DNA of 64,000 bases from NCBI RefSeq assembly GCF_003797945.1, contig NZ_RKKU01000002.1, forward strand, positions 124,001 through 188,000, in the 5' to 3' direction. The translations under genes and the position numbers were made by a program. Positions within the stretch are counted from its first letter, which is position 1, and each line of letters opens with the position of its first letter. The notes under the pieces were generated by a model that worked only from the letters and a program-made list of their open reading frames with translations, was not told the origin of the DNA and did no database searches. Shown in pieces: positions 1-9,105 of the stretch. The DNA comes from Pseudomonas neustonica (GTDB lineage: Bacteria > Pseudomonadota > Gammaproteobacteria > Pseudomonadales > Pseudomonadaceae).

Positions 1-1971
1 TCCGGTCAGGTGACCTTCTTCAAAACCGCAGACGGCAAGCTGATTTCTGAACAGAGCCTGCCCATACCCGAAGGCGTGACGGTATCCAGCTTCAGCGTGG
101 AAAGTCCGAACACTCGCCGGTTTGCTGTTGGTCTGAGCAATGGTCAGGTCATCATCGGCAAGCACAACTATAAGGTGACCTACCCGAACGATGTTCGGTT
201 GATTACCCCCGAATTGAAATTCCCCTACGGTGCTGAGCCGCTCATTCTGGATAAACAGGGGCGTGCGCTGGAGCACGTAGCCATGAGTGGCAATGACAGC
301 GGCCTGACATTGGCAGCTAACGTAGGGCGCGAGCTGCTGGTAACGTCCATCAGCCGCCAGGAAAATATGATGACCGGGGAGGTGACTACCTCCCAGAGCG
401 AGCTGACCCTCAACCCGGCGCAAGGCGAAGTGGATAATATCCTCATCGATCCGCTGCGCCAGTGGATGTATGTGGTCAACGGCGGTCAATATGTGGACGT
501 GCTGTCGCTGCGCGCGCGCGGCGAGCTGAATGGACACTACAAGGTGGTCGCCGCCAAAGACGCAACGGTTACTGCCAGTAACCTGATGCTTGGCGGCATC
601 TCGCTGATTATTGGTGATAGCCAGGGCGGCTTGCAGCAGTGGTTTATGGTGCGCGGCAATGGTAAGCCTGCACTAACCCCGGTCAGAAGCTTTGACCAGC
701 AGGCCGGTGAAGCGATACAGCTGATTCAGCCAGAGGAGCGCCGCAAGGTATTCCTGACGACAGACGCTGATGGATATCTGGGTATCTATAACTCGACTGC
801 GCATAATAATCTGCTGGTTGAGCCACTGGACAAGCAGCCAATACGATCTTTTGCTATTGGTCCGCGTGCTGATCACCTGCTGGTTGAGCATGACAACGGT
901 GAGTTGAGCTACTGGAACGTCGATAACGAGCACCCGGAAATCTCCTGGTCATCGCTGTGGGGCAAGGTCTGGTACGAAAGCTATCCGGAGCCTGATTACG
1001 TCTGGCAGTCGACATCGGCTACGTCCGAATCCGAGCCCAAGCTCAGCTTGGCGCCCCTGACCTTTGGTACCTTGAAAGCAGCGTTTTACGCGATGATTTT
1101 GGCCACGCCGATCGCCATCGCCGCAGCGGTCTATACCGCTTACTTCATGGCTCCGGGCATGCGTCGCAAGGTCAAGCCGATCATCGAGTTGATGGAGGCA
1201 CTGCCGACCGTCATTCTGGGCTTCCTCGCGGGCTTGTGGCTGGCGCCGTTACTGGAGGACAACCTGCCGGGCATTGTTTCCTTGCTGGTTCTCCTGCCCG
1301 TGGTATTTATTAGTGTGGCGTATCTCTGGAGTCGTATGCCAGAGCGAGTGCGCCTGACGGTTCCGGATGGCTGGGAGGCGGCAATATTGATTCCTGTCAC
1401 CATGCTACTGGGGTGGGCCTGCTTTGAGTCCAGCGTCTACATAGAGGCCTGGTTCTTCGGGGGCGATATGCGGGTTTACCTGACGCGTGATCTGGGCATC
1501 GATTTTGACCAGCGCAACTCGCTGGTGGTGGGCCTGGCCATGGGCTTTGCGGTTATTCCGACCATTTTCTCGATCGCCGAAGATGCTGTATTCAGCGTGC
1601 CGCGCCATTTGACGCAAGGGTCGCTGGCCCTGGGTGCCACGCCCTGGCAGACCATGAGCCGCGTCGTCATCCTGACCGCCAGTCCGGGCATCTTCTCCGC
1701 CGTCATGATTGGTATGGGGCGCGCCGTAGGTGAAACCATGATCGTACTTATGGCAACGGGTAATACGCCGATCATGGACTGGAATATCTTCGAAGGTATG
1801 CGCACGCTGTCAGCCAACATCGCGGTAGAAATGCCGGAGTCGGAAGTTGGCAGTACGCACTATCGCGTACTCTTTTTGGCCGCACTGGTGTTGCTCAGCT
1901 TCACCTTCCTGATGAACACGGCAGCAGAGCTGATTCGACAGCGCCTGCGCAAGAAATATGCCTCACTCTGA
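1..1971 (+). CDS. pstC: Phosphate ABC transporter permease PstC (5' end cut)
   Basis: Inner-membrane permease of the high-affinity phosphate importer PstSCAB. The frame is open from base 1, so the start lies outside the window; about 656 residues are visible. Roughly the first 330 residues are a soluble, beta-propeller-like segment with repeated hydrophobic/Gly strands, as in the long Pseudomonas PstC. About six membrane segments follow. The cytoplasmic EAA-type loop that docks on the ATPase is visible as GSLALGATPWQTMSRVVI, followed by GMGRAVGETM. The gene ends 9 bases before the earliest pstA start, so the two are surely co-transcribed. Identification is firm; only the true start is unknown. 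Confidence 0.95.
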   Translation, partial: SGQVTFFKTADGKLISEQSLPIPEGVTVSSFSVESPNTRRFAVGLSNGQVIIGKHNYKVTYPNDVRLITPELKFPYGAEPLILDKQGRALEHVAMSGNDSGLTLAANVGRELLVTSISRQENMMTGEVTTSQSELTLNPAQGEVDNILIDPLRQWMYVVNGGQYVDVLSLRARGELNGHYKVVAAKDATVTASNLMLGGISLIIGDSQGGLQQWFMVRGNGKPALTPVRSFDQQAGEAIQLIQPEERRKVFLTTDADGYLGIYNSTAHNNLLVEPLDKQPIRSFAIGPRADHLLVEHDNGELSYWNVDNEHPEISWSSLWGKVWYESYPEPDYVWQSTSATSESEPKLSLAPLTFGTLKAAFYAMILATPIAIAAAVYTAYFMAPGMRRKVKPIIELMEALPTVILGFLAGLWLAPLLEDNLPGIVSLLVLLPVVFISVAYLWSRMPERVRLTVPDGWEAAILIPVTMLLGWACFESSVYIEAWFFGGDMRVYLTRDLGIDFDQRNSLVVGLAMGFAVIPTIFSIAEDAVFSVPRHLTQGSLALGATPWQTMSRVVILTASPGIFSAVMIGMGRAVGETMIVLMATGNTPIMDWNIFEGMRTLSANIAVEMPESEVGSTHYRVLFLAALVLLSFTFLMNTAAELIRQRLRKKYASL

Positions 1972-1980
1972 CCTACAGGA

Positions 1981-3657
1981 ATGCACACAGTGAAACAGAG
2001 TAACTTCACAACCTGGTTCAAAACAGGCAGCCCCTGGGTCTGGATGAATGCCGGCGCGGTCGCCATCGCGGTGATCATGACCCTCGGCCTGCTGTTCCTC
2101 ATTGCCGTTCGTGGTCTTAGCCACTTCTGGCCGGCCGACCTTATGGAGGCCGAGTACACCATTCCGGGTCAGCCAACGATTACCTTGATCGGTGAGGTGA
2201 CCACCCGCGAGCAGGTACCGACTGAGCGCCTTAAAGGTGCCGGCTTGCCGGTTGATCCGGAAAAGTCCGAGTTTATGGAGCGCGAGCTGCTGAAAGTCGG
2301 TAACCGTGATCTGTACGGCGCAGACTTCCGTTGGATCGTGGCCGATTGGCTGACCGACGAGCGCTACCCGGAAGACATCATCGCGATTGAGCGTCGTGAG
2401 TGGGGTAACTTTTACGGTTACCTGCTGAGCGTCAATCAGGATGGCAAGGTCGTCGAAGGTGAGCAGGCCCGTCAGACGTTAGAGGCCGCTGTTGAACGGG
2501 CGGAGAGTATCTACGCAGAAATCCGCGCGCTGGAAACCGGTGATATCGGCAAAATCAACTCAGAGCTGGAGCGCTTGCGTTTGCGCGAACGCGGCTATGA
2601 GCTGGATAACGCCTTGACGGCTGATCGTGAGGCACAGATCGAGGCTGAGCGTGCCGTACAGAACGCGCAGTACGCTGAACTGGAAGCCAAGCTGGTTAAT
2701 TTGTATACCGCCTTCAATCGGGATAGCCTCATGGCGCGCGCCATGGACGGTCAGGAAAAGCGCATCAGCCTGTCAACGGTGGTCCGCGTATTCCGGCCCA
2801 ACGCCATGGGTATTACCGATAAGGTTGGACACTATTTCGCCAAGCTATGGGAATTCGTCAGCGATGAACCCCGTGAGGCCAATACCGAGGGTGGTGTATT
2901 CCCGGCAATCTTCGGTACCGTGATGATGGTGTTGCTAATGTCGATCATCGTGACCCCTTTTGGTGTGCTGGCCGCGGTTTATCTGCGCGAATATGCCAAA
3001 CAAGGCGTGGTAACCCGGATTATCCGGATCGCGGTTAATAACCTCGCCGGTGTGCCCTCTATTGTTTACGGCGTATTTGGTCTGGGCTTTTTTATCTACT
3101 TTCTCGGCGGCAACATCGACCAGTTGTTCTTCCCTGAGTCGTTGCCAGCCCCAACGCTGGGTACGGGTGGTCTGCTATGGGCCTCGCTGACCCTGGCGTT
3201 GTTGACCGTGCCGGTGGTCATTGTAGCGACTGAAGAGGGGCTGACGCGCATTCCACGTTCGCTCCGCGAAGGCTCGCTGGCGCTGGGTGCGACCAAGGCC
3301 GAGACGCTGTGGAAAGTGATTTTACCGATGTCCAGCCCAGCGATGATGACCGGCCTGATTCTGGCGGTAGCGCGTGCAGCCGGTGAGGTGGCTCCGCTGA
3401 TGCTGGTCGGCGTGGTCAAGCTGGCTCCCACGCTGCCGTTAAACGGCAACTATCCCTATTTGCACTTGGACCAGAAGTTTATGCACCTGGGCTTTCATAT
3501 CTACGACGTCGGCTTCCAGAGCCCGAACGTTGAAGCGGCTCGCCCTCTGGTTTATGCCACCGCTTTGTTGCTGGTTGGTGTGATTGCCTCGCTGAACTTT
3601 GCGGCGGTAGCGATTCGAAATCACCTGCGCGAAAAATACAAAGCGCTGGAAAACTAA
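1981..3657 (+). CDS. pstA: Phosphate ABC transporter permease PstA
   Basis: Second membrane subunit of the phosphate importer, pairing with PstC. At 558 residues it is the long Pseudomonas form. One N-terminal membrane segment (about residues 21-42) is followed by a large charged insert rich in Glu and Arg (about 60-270, probably coiled coil). The transport domain starts near residue 310, with the EAA loop GSLALGATKAETLWKVILP and then ARAAGEVAPLMLVG. An AGGA directly abuts the ATG at 1981, which is too close. The in-frame GTG at 1990 sits 9 bases from it and may be the real start. Next in the operon is pstB, 27 bases on. Confidence 0.95.
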   Translation: MHTVKQSNFTTWFKTGSPWVWMNAGAVAIAVIMTLGLLFLIAVRGLSHFWPADLMEAEYTIPGQPTITLIGEVTTREQVPTERLKGAGLPVDPEKSEFMERELLKVGNRDLYGADFRWIVADWLTDERYPEDIIAIERREWGNFYGYLLSVNQDGKVVEGEQARQTLEAAVERAESIYAEIRALETGDIGKINSELERLRLRERGYELDNALTADREAQIEAERAVQNAQYAELEAKLVNLYTAFNRDSLMARAMDGQEKRISLSTVVRVFRPNAMGITDKVGHYFAKLWEFVSDEPREANTEGGVFPAIFGTVMMVLLMSIIVTPFGVLAAVYLREYAKQGVVTRIIRIAVNNLAGVPSIVYGVFGLGFFIYFLGGNIDQLFFPESLPAPTLGTGGLLWASLTLALLTVPVVIVATEEGLTRIPRSLREGSLALGATKAETLWKVILPMSSPAMMTGLILAVARAAGEVAPLMLVGVVKLAPTLPLNGNYPYLHLDQKFMHLGFHIYDVGFQSPNVEAARPLVYATALLLVGVIASLNFAAVAIRNHLREKYKALEN

Positions 3658-3684
3658 TAACCCTTTCAACGCGGACTCAAGACT

Positions 3685-4518
3685 ATGTCTAACAGTACCA
3701 AAAACCATGCAATGGATATGAGCGCCCTGGGTCGCCCCCATGAAGAAATGAGCATGGACCAGGAAACCATCGCGCTGGAAGTGCCTGGCCTGAGCCTGTT
3801 TTATGACACCAAGCAGGCGTTGCATAACGTCAGCATCAAGATTCCTCGTAACCGCGTAACGGCCTTTATCGGTCCGTCAGGTTGCGGTAAGTCGACCCTG
3901 TTGCGCTGCTTTAATCGGATGAACGACCTGGTCGATAGCTGCCGTGTAGACGGCGAAATCCTGCTGGACGGCCAGGATATTTACGCCAAGGGCGTGAATG
4001 TCTCCGAGTTGCGTCGCCGCGTTGGCATGGTATTCCAGAAGCCGAATCCCTTCCCAAAATCGATTTACGAGAACGTTGCCTATGGCCTGCGTATTCAGGG
4101 CGTAAACAACAAGCGTACCCTGGATGAGGCCGTCGAGTGGTCGCTTAAAGGCGCCGCACTCTGGGATGAGGTGAAGGATCGTTTGAATGAGTCGGCGCTC
4201 GGTATGTCCGGTGGTCAGCAGCAGCGTCTGGTTATTGCCCGCACCATTGCGGTTGAGCCGGAAGTGCTGTTGCTGGACGAGCCTGCCTCGGCGCTGGACC
4301 CGATCTCGACGCTGAAGATTGAAGAATTGATCAATGAACTCAAGTCGAAGTTCACCATTGTCATCGTGACCCACAACATGCAGCAGGCGGCGCGGGTGTC
4401 CGACTACACTGCCTTCATGTACATGGGCGAGTTGATCGAGTTTGGTGATACCAACACCCTGTTTACCAACCCGTCGAAAAAGCAGACGGAAGACTATATC
4501 ACTGGCCGTTACGGCTAA
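3685..4518 (+). CDS. pstB: Phosphate ABC transporter ATPase PstB
   Basis: Cytoplasmic ATPase that drives phosphate import through PstCA. Of 277 residues, Walker A is GPSGCGKST (about 63-71), the signature is MSGGQQQR (about 173), and Walker B is [13 protein letters not shown] with a switch His in IVTHNMQQA. The first 30 residues (Met-rich, ending before [10 protein letters not shown]) are an extension typical of the pseudomonad protein. The Shine-Dalgarno site in front of 3685 is weak, so an internal ATG is possible. It lies between pstA and phoU in one transcript. Confidence 0.96.
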   Translation: MSNSTKNHAMDMSALGRPHEEMSMDQETIALEVPGLSLFYDTKQALHNVSIKIPRNRVTAFIGPSGCGKSTLLRCFNRMNDLVDSCRVDGEILLDGQDIYAKGVNVSELRRRVGMVFQKPNPFPKSIYENVAYGLRIQGVNNKRTLDEAVEWSLKGAALWDEVKDRLNESALGMSGGQQQRLVIARTIAVEPEVLLLDEPASALDPISTLKIEELINELKSKFTIVIVTHNMQQAARVSDYTAFMYMGELIEFGDTNTLFTNPSKKQTEDYITGRYG

Positions 4519-4532
4519 CCGGGGATTGCACC

Positions 4533-5264
4533 ATGCCAGATAAAGAACTGTTTAAGCAGCACATATCCCAGCAATTCAATTCCGAGCTGGAAGAAATTCG
4601 TACCCAGCTGCTGGAAATGGGTGGGTTGGTCGAGAAGCAGATCAACGATGCGATTGTGGCGCTGATTGAAGGCGATGCGAAGCTGGCCGAACAGGTCCGC
4701 GAGAAGGACGACGCCATCAACCAGATGGAGTTGGATATCGATCAGGAGTGCATGCGCATTCTGGCGCGCCGTCAGCCAGCTGCCAGCGATCTGCGTCTGG
4801 TGATCAGTATCAGCAAGATCATCGTCGATCTGGAGCGTATCGGTGACGAGGCCTCCAAGATCGCTCGTCGCGCCATTGACCTGGTTGAAGCTGGGCAGGC
4901 GCCCAAGGGCTATGTTGAGTGCCGGCATATTGGCCATCATGTGCGGCGTATGGTGCAGGAGGCGCTGGATGCCTTTGCGCGCATGGATACGGATCAGGCG
5001 TTTTCGGTAGCGCGCGAAGATAAATCGGTCGACCAGGAATACAAGTCGGCTATGCGCGAGATGATCACCTTCATGATGGAAGATCCGCGCTCCATATCGC
5101 GGGTGCTTAACATTCTTTGGGTGCTGCGTTCACTGGAGCGGGTGGGTGACCATGCGCGCAACGTGGCAGAGCATGTGATCTATCTGGTCAAGGGTATCGA
5201 TGTACGCCATATCGGTCTCAAGCGTATGGAAGCTGAAGTGCGCCGGGAAGATAATCCGGAGTAA
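4533..5264 (+). CDS. phoU: Phosphate signalling protein PhoU
   Basis: Negative modulator that links the Pst transporter to the PhoR-PhoB system and protects the cell from excess phosphate uptake. The 243-residue protein has the two PhoU three-helix repeats. The metal-binding style segments are visible twice: ISKIIVDLERIGDEASKIA (about 91-109) and ILWVLRSLERVGDHARNVAEH (about 192-212). It starts 14 bases after pstB and ends the pst operon. A strong terminator follows. phoR-phoB lie only 1.7 kb away, separated by a cytochrome and a response-regulator gene. Confidence 0.96.
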   Translation: MPDKELFKQHISQQFNSELEEIRTQLLEMGGLVEKQINDAIVALIEGDAKLAEQVREKDDAINQMELDIDQECMRILARRQPAASDLRLVISISKIIVDLERIGDEASKIARRAIDLVEAGQAPKGYVECRHIGHHVRRMVQEALDAFARMDTDQAFSVAREDKSVDQEYKSAMREMITFMMEDPRSISRVLNILWVLRSLERVGDHARNVAEHVIYLVKGIDVRHIGLKRMEAEVRREDNPE

Positions 5265-5284
5265 GCTCGATAGCCGCAGGACAT

Positions 5285-5312
5285 AAAAAAACCGCCAGAT
5301 GGCGGTTTTTTT
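5285..5312. terminator. Bidirectional terminator between phoU and nirM
   Basis: Perfect 12-bp stem AAAAAAACCGCC / GGCGGTTTTTTT with loop AGAT. The flanking A and T runs let it work as a rho-independent terminator in both directions. It ends the pst-phoU transcript and also the converging cytochrome c551 gene. Confidence 0.9.
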
Positions 5313-5328
5313 AGTGGGTTGGTTTGAC

Positions 5329-5643
5329 TCAGTTATGGCTGAGTACCCACTCGGCCAGTATTTTGGCCTCTTCGTCGGTTACCTGGTTTGGCGGCATGGG
5401 AATCGGGCCCCATAGTCCGGAAATGCCGTTTTTGATGTGGCCAGCGACCGTTTCCACTGCACCTTCCTGTCCGGCGTACTTCTTGGCGACCTCGGTGTAG
5501 GCTGGGCCGACCAGCTTGGTGTCGATTCTGTGGCAGGCGACACAGGCCTTGCTGTTGTACAGATCTTCACCTGCACTAGCGAATACCGTACCGGCGGTCA
5601 ATAAGGCGCCGGTAGTCATTACCGATAGCAGTATGCGTTTCAT
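5329..5643 (-). CDS. nirM: Cytochrome c551 (class I, periplasmic)
   Basis: Small periplasmic electron carrier that in Pseudomonas donates to nitrite reductase and other terminal enzymes. The 104-residue precursor has a signal peptide ([24 protein letters not shown], cut near residue 24). The mature 80 residues closely follow the textbook P. aeruginosa c551. The haem motif is CVACH, the distal Met sits in [16 protein letters not shown], and the C-terminal helix is AEWVLSHN. No nir genes are visible nearby, so it may serve other pathways. An AAGGA lies just upstream of the ATG. It converges on phoU across a shared terminator. Confidence 0.9.
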   Translation of the reverse strand: MKRILLSVMTTGALLTAGTVFASAGEDLYNSKACVACHRIDTKLVGPAYTEVAKKYAGQEGAVETVAGHIKNGISGLWGPIPMPPNQVTDEEAKILAEWVLSHN

Positions 5644-6021
5644 AAGGAAGTCCTCACGAGCTTAACGGAATAGGCAGTTTGACCTGCTTGTAGTGAGCGC
5701 TTTGCGAGCGTCTTTCTGAGATTAAACATGGACGTTATTTAGCCAAATGGCAAGTGACGCTTTGTCACGTCTCGGCGCTAGCGCAGTGGACGGGGTGATC
5801 TCATAGCTGGTCCGATAAACCAGGCTTGCATCGTGGCAGTGGCGCGCCTGGAATGCGCAGCCGGCTGTTACTTCAGCCGATTAAAACCTTAAGTTTCCAG
5901 CAATCTTACCGAAATAGTGCGGTGTAAATGCTTTCAATAGCGGCTCTTTGCTGCAAAGCTACTGAGGTATTTATGGCGCTCTGCGCTAAGCTAGGAGCAT
6001 TACTAGAGGAATCAAGAAACC
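5644..6021. other. Divergent intergenic region, nirM / response regulator
   Basis: 378 bases with no convincing gene. It must hold the promoters of both divergent neighbours. I see one 15-base inverted repeat (5754-5768, listed separately) and a good Shine-Dalgarno AGAGGA just before the ATG at 6022. I found no clear TTGAT-N4-ATCAA (Anr/FNR) site and no CTGTCAT-type Pho box. Confidence 0.5.
5754..5768. promoter_or_regulatory. Inverted repeat upstream of nirM, possible operator
   Basis: GTGAC-GCTTT-GTCAC is a perfect 5-bp inverted repeat, about 110 bases upstream of the nirM start. The arms resemble CRP/Vfr half-sites (TGTGA/TCACA), but the 5-base spacing is not the usual 6, so the binding protein is uncertain. 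Confidence 0.3.
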
Positions 6022-6927
6022 ATGGCAAAAGTGTCAGTCCTGATCGTCGATGATGCGCCTTTCATTCGAGATCTGGTGAAAAAGGCTCTACGTAGCTACT
6101 TCCCCGGTTTGCAGATCGAGGAGGCCATCAATGGCCGCAAGGCGCAGCAGGTGCTGGAGCGCAGCTCGTTCGATCTGATTCTGTGTGACTGGGAAATGCC
6201 GGAGATGGGCGGTCTGGAGCTACTCCAGTGGTTTCGCGCGCAGCCGGATAGAGCGAAAGTACCCTTTGTCATGGTGACCAGCCGCGGCGATAAGGAAAAC
6301 GTAGTTGAAGCCATTCAGGCTGGCGTGACCGACTACATTAGCAAGCCCTTCACCAACGAACAGTTTATCACCAAGGTAAAAAAAGCGTTGCAGCGCGCAG
6401 GTAAGTTGGACTTGTTGCAGGGGCGGCAGGCACCTACACCCAGTGCCGGCATCGCGCAGGGGTCAATAGCAAGCCTGACCGGTGGTCGCAATACTGAGGC
6501 ACCGGCGGCAGCCCGGCCGGCGCAGCCAGCCAAGCCAACCAATCCTGTTCCCGGCGCCCCGGCTTCGCCACCCCCTGCGGCGGCTCAGTCCGTGCGCGGC
6601 CAGGCTCAGCTGCGATTGCCTGGCCAGCAGTTTGGTTGTGTGATCAAAACCTTAAGCCTGCGCGATGCACTGGTGGTTGTGCGCCGTGGCGAGCGTATGC
6701 CGCAGGTATTTGAAAGCGGGGTGCTGGATCTGGAGCAAGACAGTGATCAGTCGGTCGCGCGTCTTAACGTCTATATCCATGCGGTTGCCGCGTTGGAACC
6801 CAATGTAGACTGCGAGTGGGTCAAGGTCACGCTCAAGTTTGTAGATCAGGATCCGCAGAAACTCGATTACCTGTCGCGATTGGTCGCCTCAGGCACGGCA
6901 CAGCAGCATTACAGCCCCGGGGCCTGA
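6022..6927 (+). CDS. Response regulator with degenerate PilZ-like C-terminal domain
   Basis: A two-component receiver protein of 301 residues. Residues 3-125 form a CheY-like domain with acidic pocket VDDAP, phospho-acceptor Asp in LILCDWEMPEMGG, Thr/Ser in MVTSRG and the switch Lys in YISKPF. Residues about 135-195 are a Pro/Ala-rich linker. The last 105 residues look like a PilZ-type barrel (RGQAQLRLPGQQFGCVIKTLSLRDALVVV), but the canonical N-x-S-x-x-G is TLSLRD and the arginine motif is poor. It may therefore sense or bind something other than c-di-GMP. The position between phoU and phoR matches PA5364 of P. aeruginosa, whose function I do not know. Confidence 0.75.
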   Translation: MAKVSVLIVDDAPFIRDLVKKALRSYFPGLQIEEAINGRKAQQVLERSSFDLILCDWEMPEMGGLELLQWFRAQPDRAKVPFVMVTSRGDKENVVEAIQAGVTDYISKPFTNEQFITKVKKALQRAGKLDLLQGRQAPTPSAGIAQGSIASLTGGRNTEAPAAARPAQPAKPTNPVPGAPASPPPAAAQSVRGQAQLRLPGQQFGCVIKTLSLRDALVVVRRGERMPQVFESGVLDLEQDSDQSVARLNVYIHAVAALEPNVDCEWVKVTLKFVDQDPQKLDYLSRLVASGTAQQHYSPGA

Positions 6928-6932
6928 TGCCC

Positions 6933-8225
6933 TCAGCTCGAGCGACGAGCAGGGAAGTGGCAGATAAAGGTGCTGCCTTCCCCCAGGCGGCTCAGAATTT
7001 CCAGCCGGCCCTGATGGCGCAGCAGTACGTGCTTGACGATCGCCAATCCCAGCCCCGTTCCTCCAGTATTGGTACTGCGACTGGAGTCAACGCGGTAGAA
7101 ACGTTCGGTTAATCGGTTGAGGTGCTGCGGCGCGACACCGACGCCATTATCCGTTACAGACAGGTGCTGCCCGGCATCGTCACTCCACCAGTGCAGTTTG
7201 ATCTCGCCTTGCTCAGGCGTGTATTTCACGGCATTAAAGGCCAGGTTTGAGAAAGCACTGCGTAGCTCGCCTTCAACGCCATGCAGACGGGTGTTGCCCT
7301 CAATCTCCAATGTTACCTGGTGACCTTGCTCGCCTGACAAGGCTTGGGCATCCTTGCGGATACTTTCCAGCATCGGCTTCACGTCAATGTACTGATCGTC
7401 GCTGGTATGGTCTGAAGTCTCAAGGCGCGCTAACAGCAGCAAGTCATTGAGCAGGCTCTGCATGCGGCTGGATTGCTGCTGCATCTGCTGCAATGGTCGC
7501 TTCCAGCGCGGATTCATGTCGGCTTCGCTATCGAGCAGCGTTTCCACGTAGCCCACTACGACCGTAAGCGGCGTGCGTAGCTCATGCGAGACGTTGGCCA
7601 CAAAATCCTTACGCATTTGCTCAAGGTTGTGTAGTCGGGTTACGTCGCGCACCACCATCAAGCGCTCGCCCAGGCCATAGCGAGTAACGGCATACTGCAG
7701 TTGGGTGTTCAGGTTGATGGGCGAGTGAATTTCCAGCGGCTCGCGAAAGTCGCCACTTTCGAAATACTCGATAAAGCGCGGATCACGTATCAGGTTGTTG
7801 ACGTGCTGGCCGCTATCATCCGGCGTGCGCAGACCGAGCAGCCGCTCTGCGGAGTGGTTCCACCATTCCAGGTGACCCTCTTTGTCGATCATCACGACGG
7901 CATCACGCAGAGCGGCAGTTGAGGATTGAATGCGGTCGATGACAGCCTGCAGACGCGCACGCATGCGCCCGTCGCGTCGTTGCAAATGGTAGATGCTATC
8001 GAAAATTTCTCCCCAGACGCCTTTGGCTTCTGGTGGTGGCTCATTCGGGTGTGTGCTGAGCCACTCATAGAAGCGCGACATCTGACGTAGGGTCCAGGCC
8101 AGATAGAACCCCAGGCCCAGCGCCAGGGTCCAGGCTGGCTGCTCAATGATCCAGCCAACCAGCAGGCAGACCAGTACCAGCAACAGAAGCTGGCTCAATA
8201 CCCGGCTGAAACTGTTTTTACCCAC
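6933..8225 (-). CDS. phoR: Phosphate-regulon sensor histidine kinase PhoR
   Basis: Membrane sensor kinase that phosphorylates PhoB under phosphate limitation. Of 430 residues, two membrane segments lie within 10-45. A PAS domain follows (about 95-190, with MIDKEGHLEWWNHSAERLLG). The H-box is FVANVSHELRTPLTVVVGY (phospho-His near 215), and the ATPase carries the N-box NLAFNAVKYTP and G-boxes ending TGLGLAIVKHV. The start is a GTG with AAGGAG upstream. phoB begins just upstream in the transcript, with 68 bases between the two coding regions. Confidence 0.95.
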   Translation of the reverse strand: MGKNSFSRVLSQLLLLVLVCLLVGWIIEQPAWTLALGLGFYLAWTLRQMSRFYEWLSTHPNEPPPEAKGVWGEIFDSIYHLQRRDGRMRARLQAVIDRIQSSTAALRDAVVMIDKEGHLEWWNHSAERLLGLRTPDDSGQHVNNLIRDPRFIEYFESGDFREPLEIHSPINLNTQLQYAVTRYGLGERLMVVRDVTRLHNLEQMRKDFVANVSHELRTPLTVVVGYVETLLDSEADMNPRWKRPLQQMQQQSSRMQSLLNDLLLLARLETSDHTSDDQYIDVKPMLESIRKDAQALSGEQGHQVTLEIEGNTRLHGVEGELRSAFSNLAFNAVKYTPEQGEIKLHWWSDDAGQHLSVTDNGVGVAPQHLNRLTERFYRVDSSRSTNTGGTGLGLAIVKHVLLRHQGRLEILSRLGEGSTFICHFPARRSS

Positions 8226-8293
8226 AGGAGCTCCTTCGCCCGCTAAATGACGCCGGCACCAGGCGGCAATTGATCCGCGAAGCAGTCACATGC

Positions 8294-8983
8294 TCACGCC
8301 TTGGTAGAGAATCGATAGCCAGTGCCGCGTACGGTTTGTACCAAATGCTCATAGTTACTGCCAAGTGCCTTGCGCAGTCGGCGAATATGCACATCAACAG
8401 TTCGTTCTTCCACGTACACATTGCCGCCCCATACCTGATCAAGCAATTGGCCGCGAGTATAGGCGCGTTCCTGATGGGTCATGAAAAATTGCAGGAGTCG
8501 GTATTCGGTGGGGCCCATTTCGGCAGCGCTATCGTCGATGGTTACGCGGTGGCTGACGGGGTCCAGATGCAGGCCGGATACTTCGATAGGAGCTTCGTTG
8601 TCTACCGGGCCAGCACGGCGCAATACTGCCTTCAGGCGCGCCACTAGCTCGCGGGGCGAGAAGGGTTTGGTGATGTAGTCGTCGGCGCCTACTTCCAGCC
8701 CCTGGATCTTGTTGTCCTCTTCGCCTTTGGCGGTCAGCATGATGATCGGAATATCGGTGGTCATTTCATCACGCTTGAGCCGGCGCGCCAGCTCGATACC
8801 TGTGGTGCCGGGCAGCATCCAGTCGAGCAGGATAAGGTCCGGTTTGCTATCGATGATGCTGGCATGCGCCTGCTGGGTATTCTCGGCTTCCAGGCAGTCG
8901 TAGCCTGCCATCTCCAGTGCAACCGCGATCATTTCCCGGATTGGTGCTTCGTCATCGACGATCAGAATGGTTTTGCCTGACAT
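8294..8983 (-). CDS. phoB: Phosphate-regulon response regulator PhoB
   Basis: OmpR-family transcription factor activated by PhoR; it binds Pho boxes of phosphate-starvation genes. The 229 residues comprise a receiver domain (acidic DDE near the N-terminus, phospho-Asp in [13 protein letters not shown], Lys in [11 protein letters not shown]) and a winged helix ([24 protein letters not shown], then [15 protein letters not shown]). It lies upstream of phoR in the same transcript. I could not find a clear CTGTCAT direct repeat in the 70 bases ahead of it. Confidence 0.96.
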   Translation of the reverse strand: MSGKTILIVDDEAPIREMIAVALEMAGYDCLEAENTQQAHASIIDSKPDLILLDWMLPGTTGIELARRLKRDEMTTDIPIIMLTAKGEEDNKIQGLEVGADDYITKPFSPRELVARLKAVLRRAGPVDNEAPIEVSGLHLDPVSHRVTIDDSAAEMGPTEYRLLQFFMTHQERAYTRGQLLDQVWGGNVYVEERTVDVHIRRLRKALGSNYEHLVQTVRGTGYRFSTKA

Positions 8984-9105
8984 GATTTACCGTCTCGTTG
9001 CAGATTGCTGACATGCGTCGATTAGATAACATTTTTATTTCATTTGTGTGACCAGTCAGCGTCGAGACGATGAAGATTGAGCCTTTATTGGCGTCCTCGG
9101 CGCGG

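Noticed and set aside
8984-9069. Possible Pho box before phoB
   Set aside because: Only an imperfect CTGGTCAC...AAATG stretch on the minus strand; no pair of CTGTCAT-like repeats at 11-base spacing.
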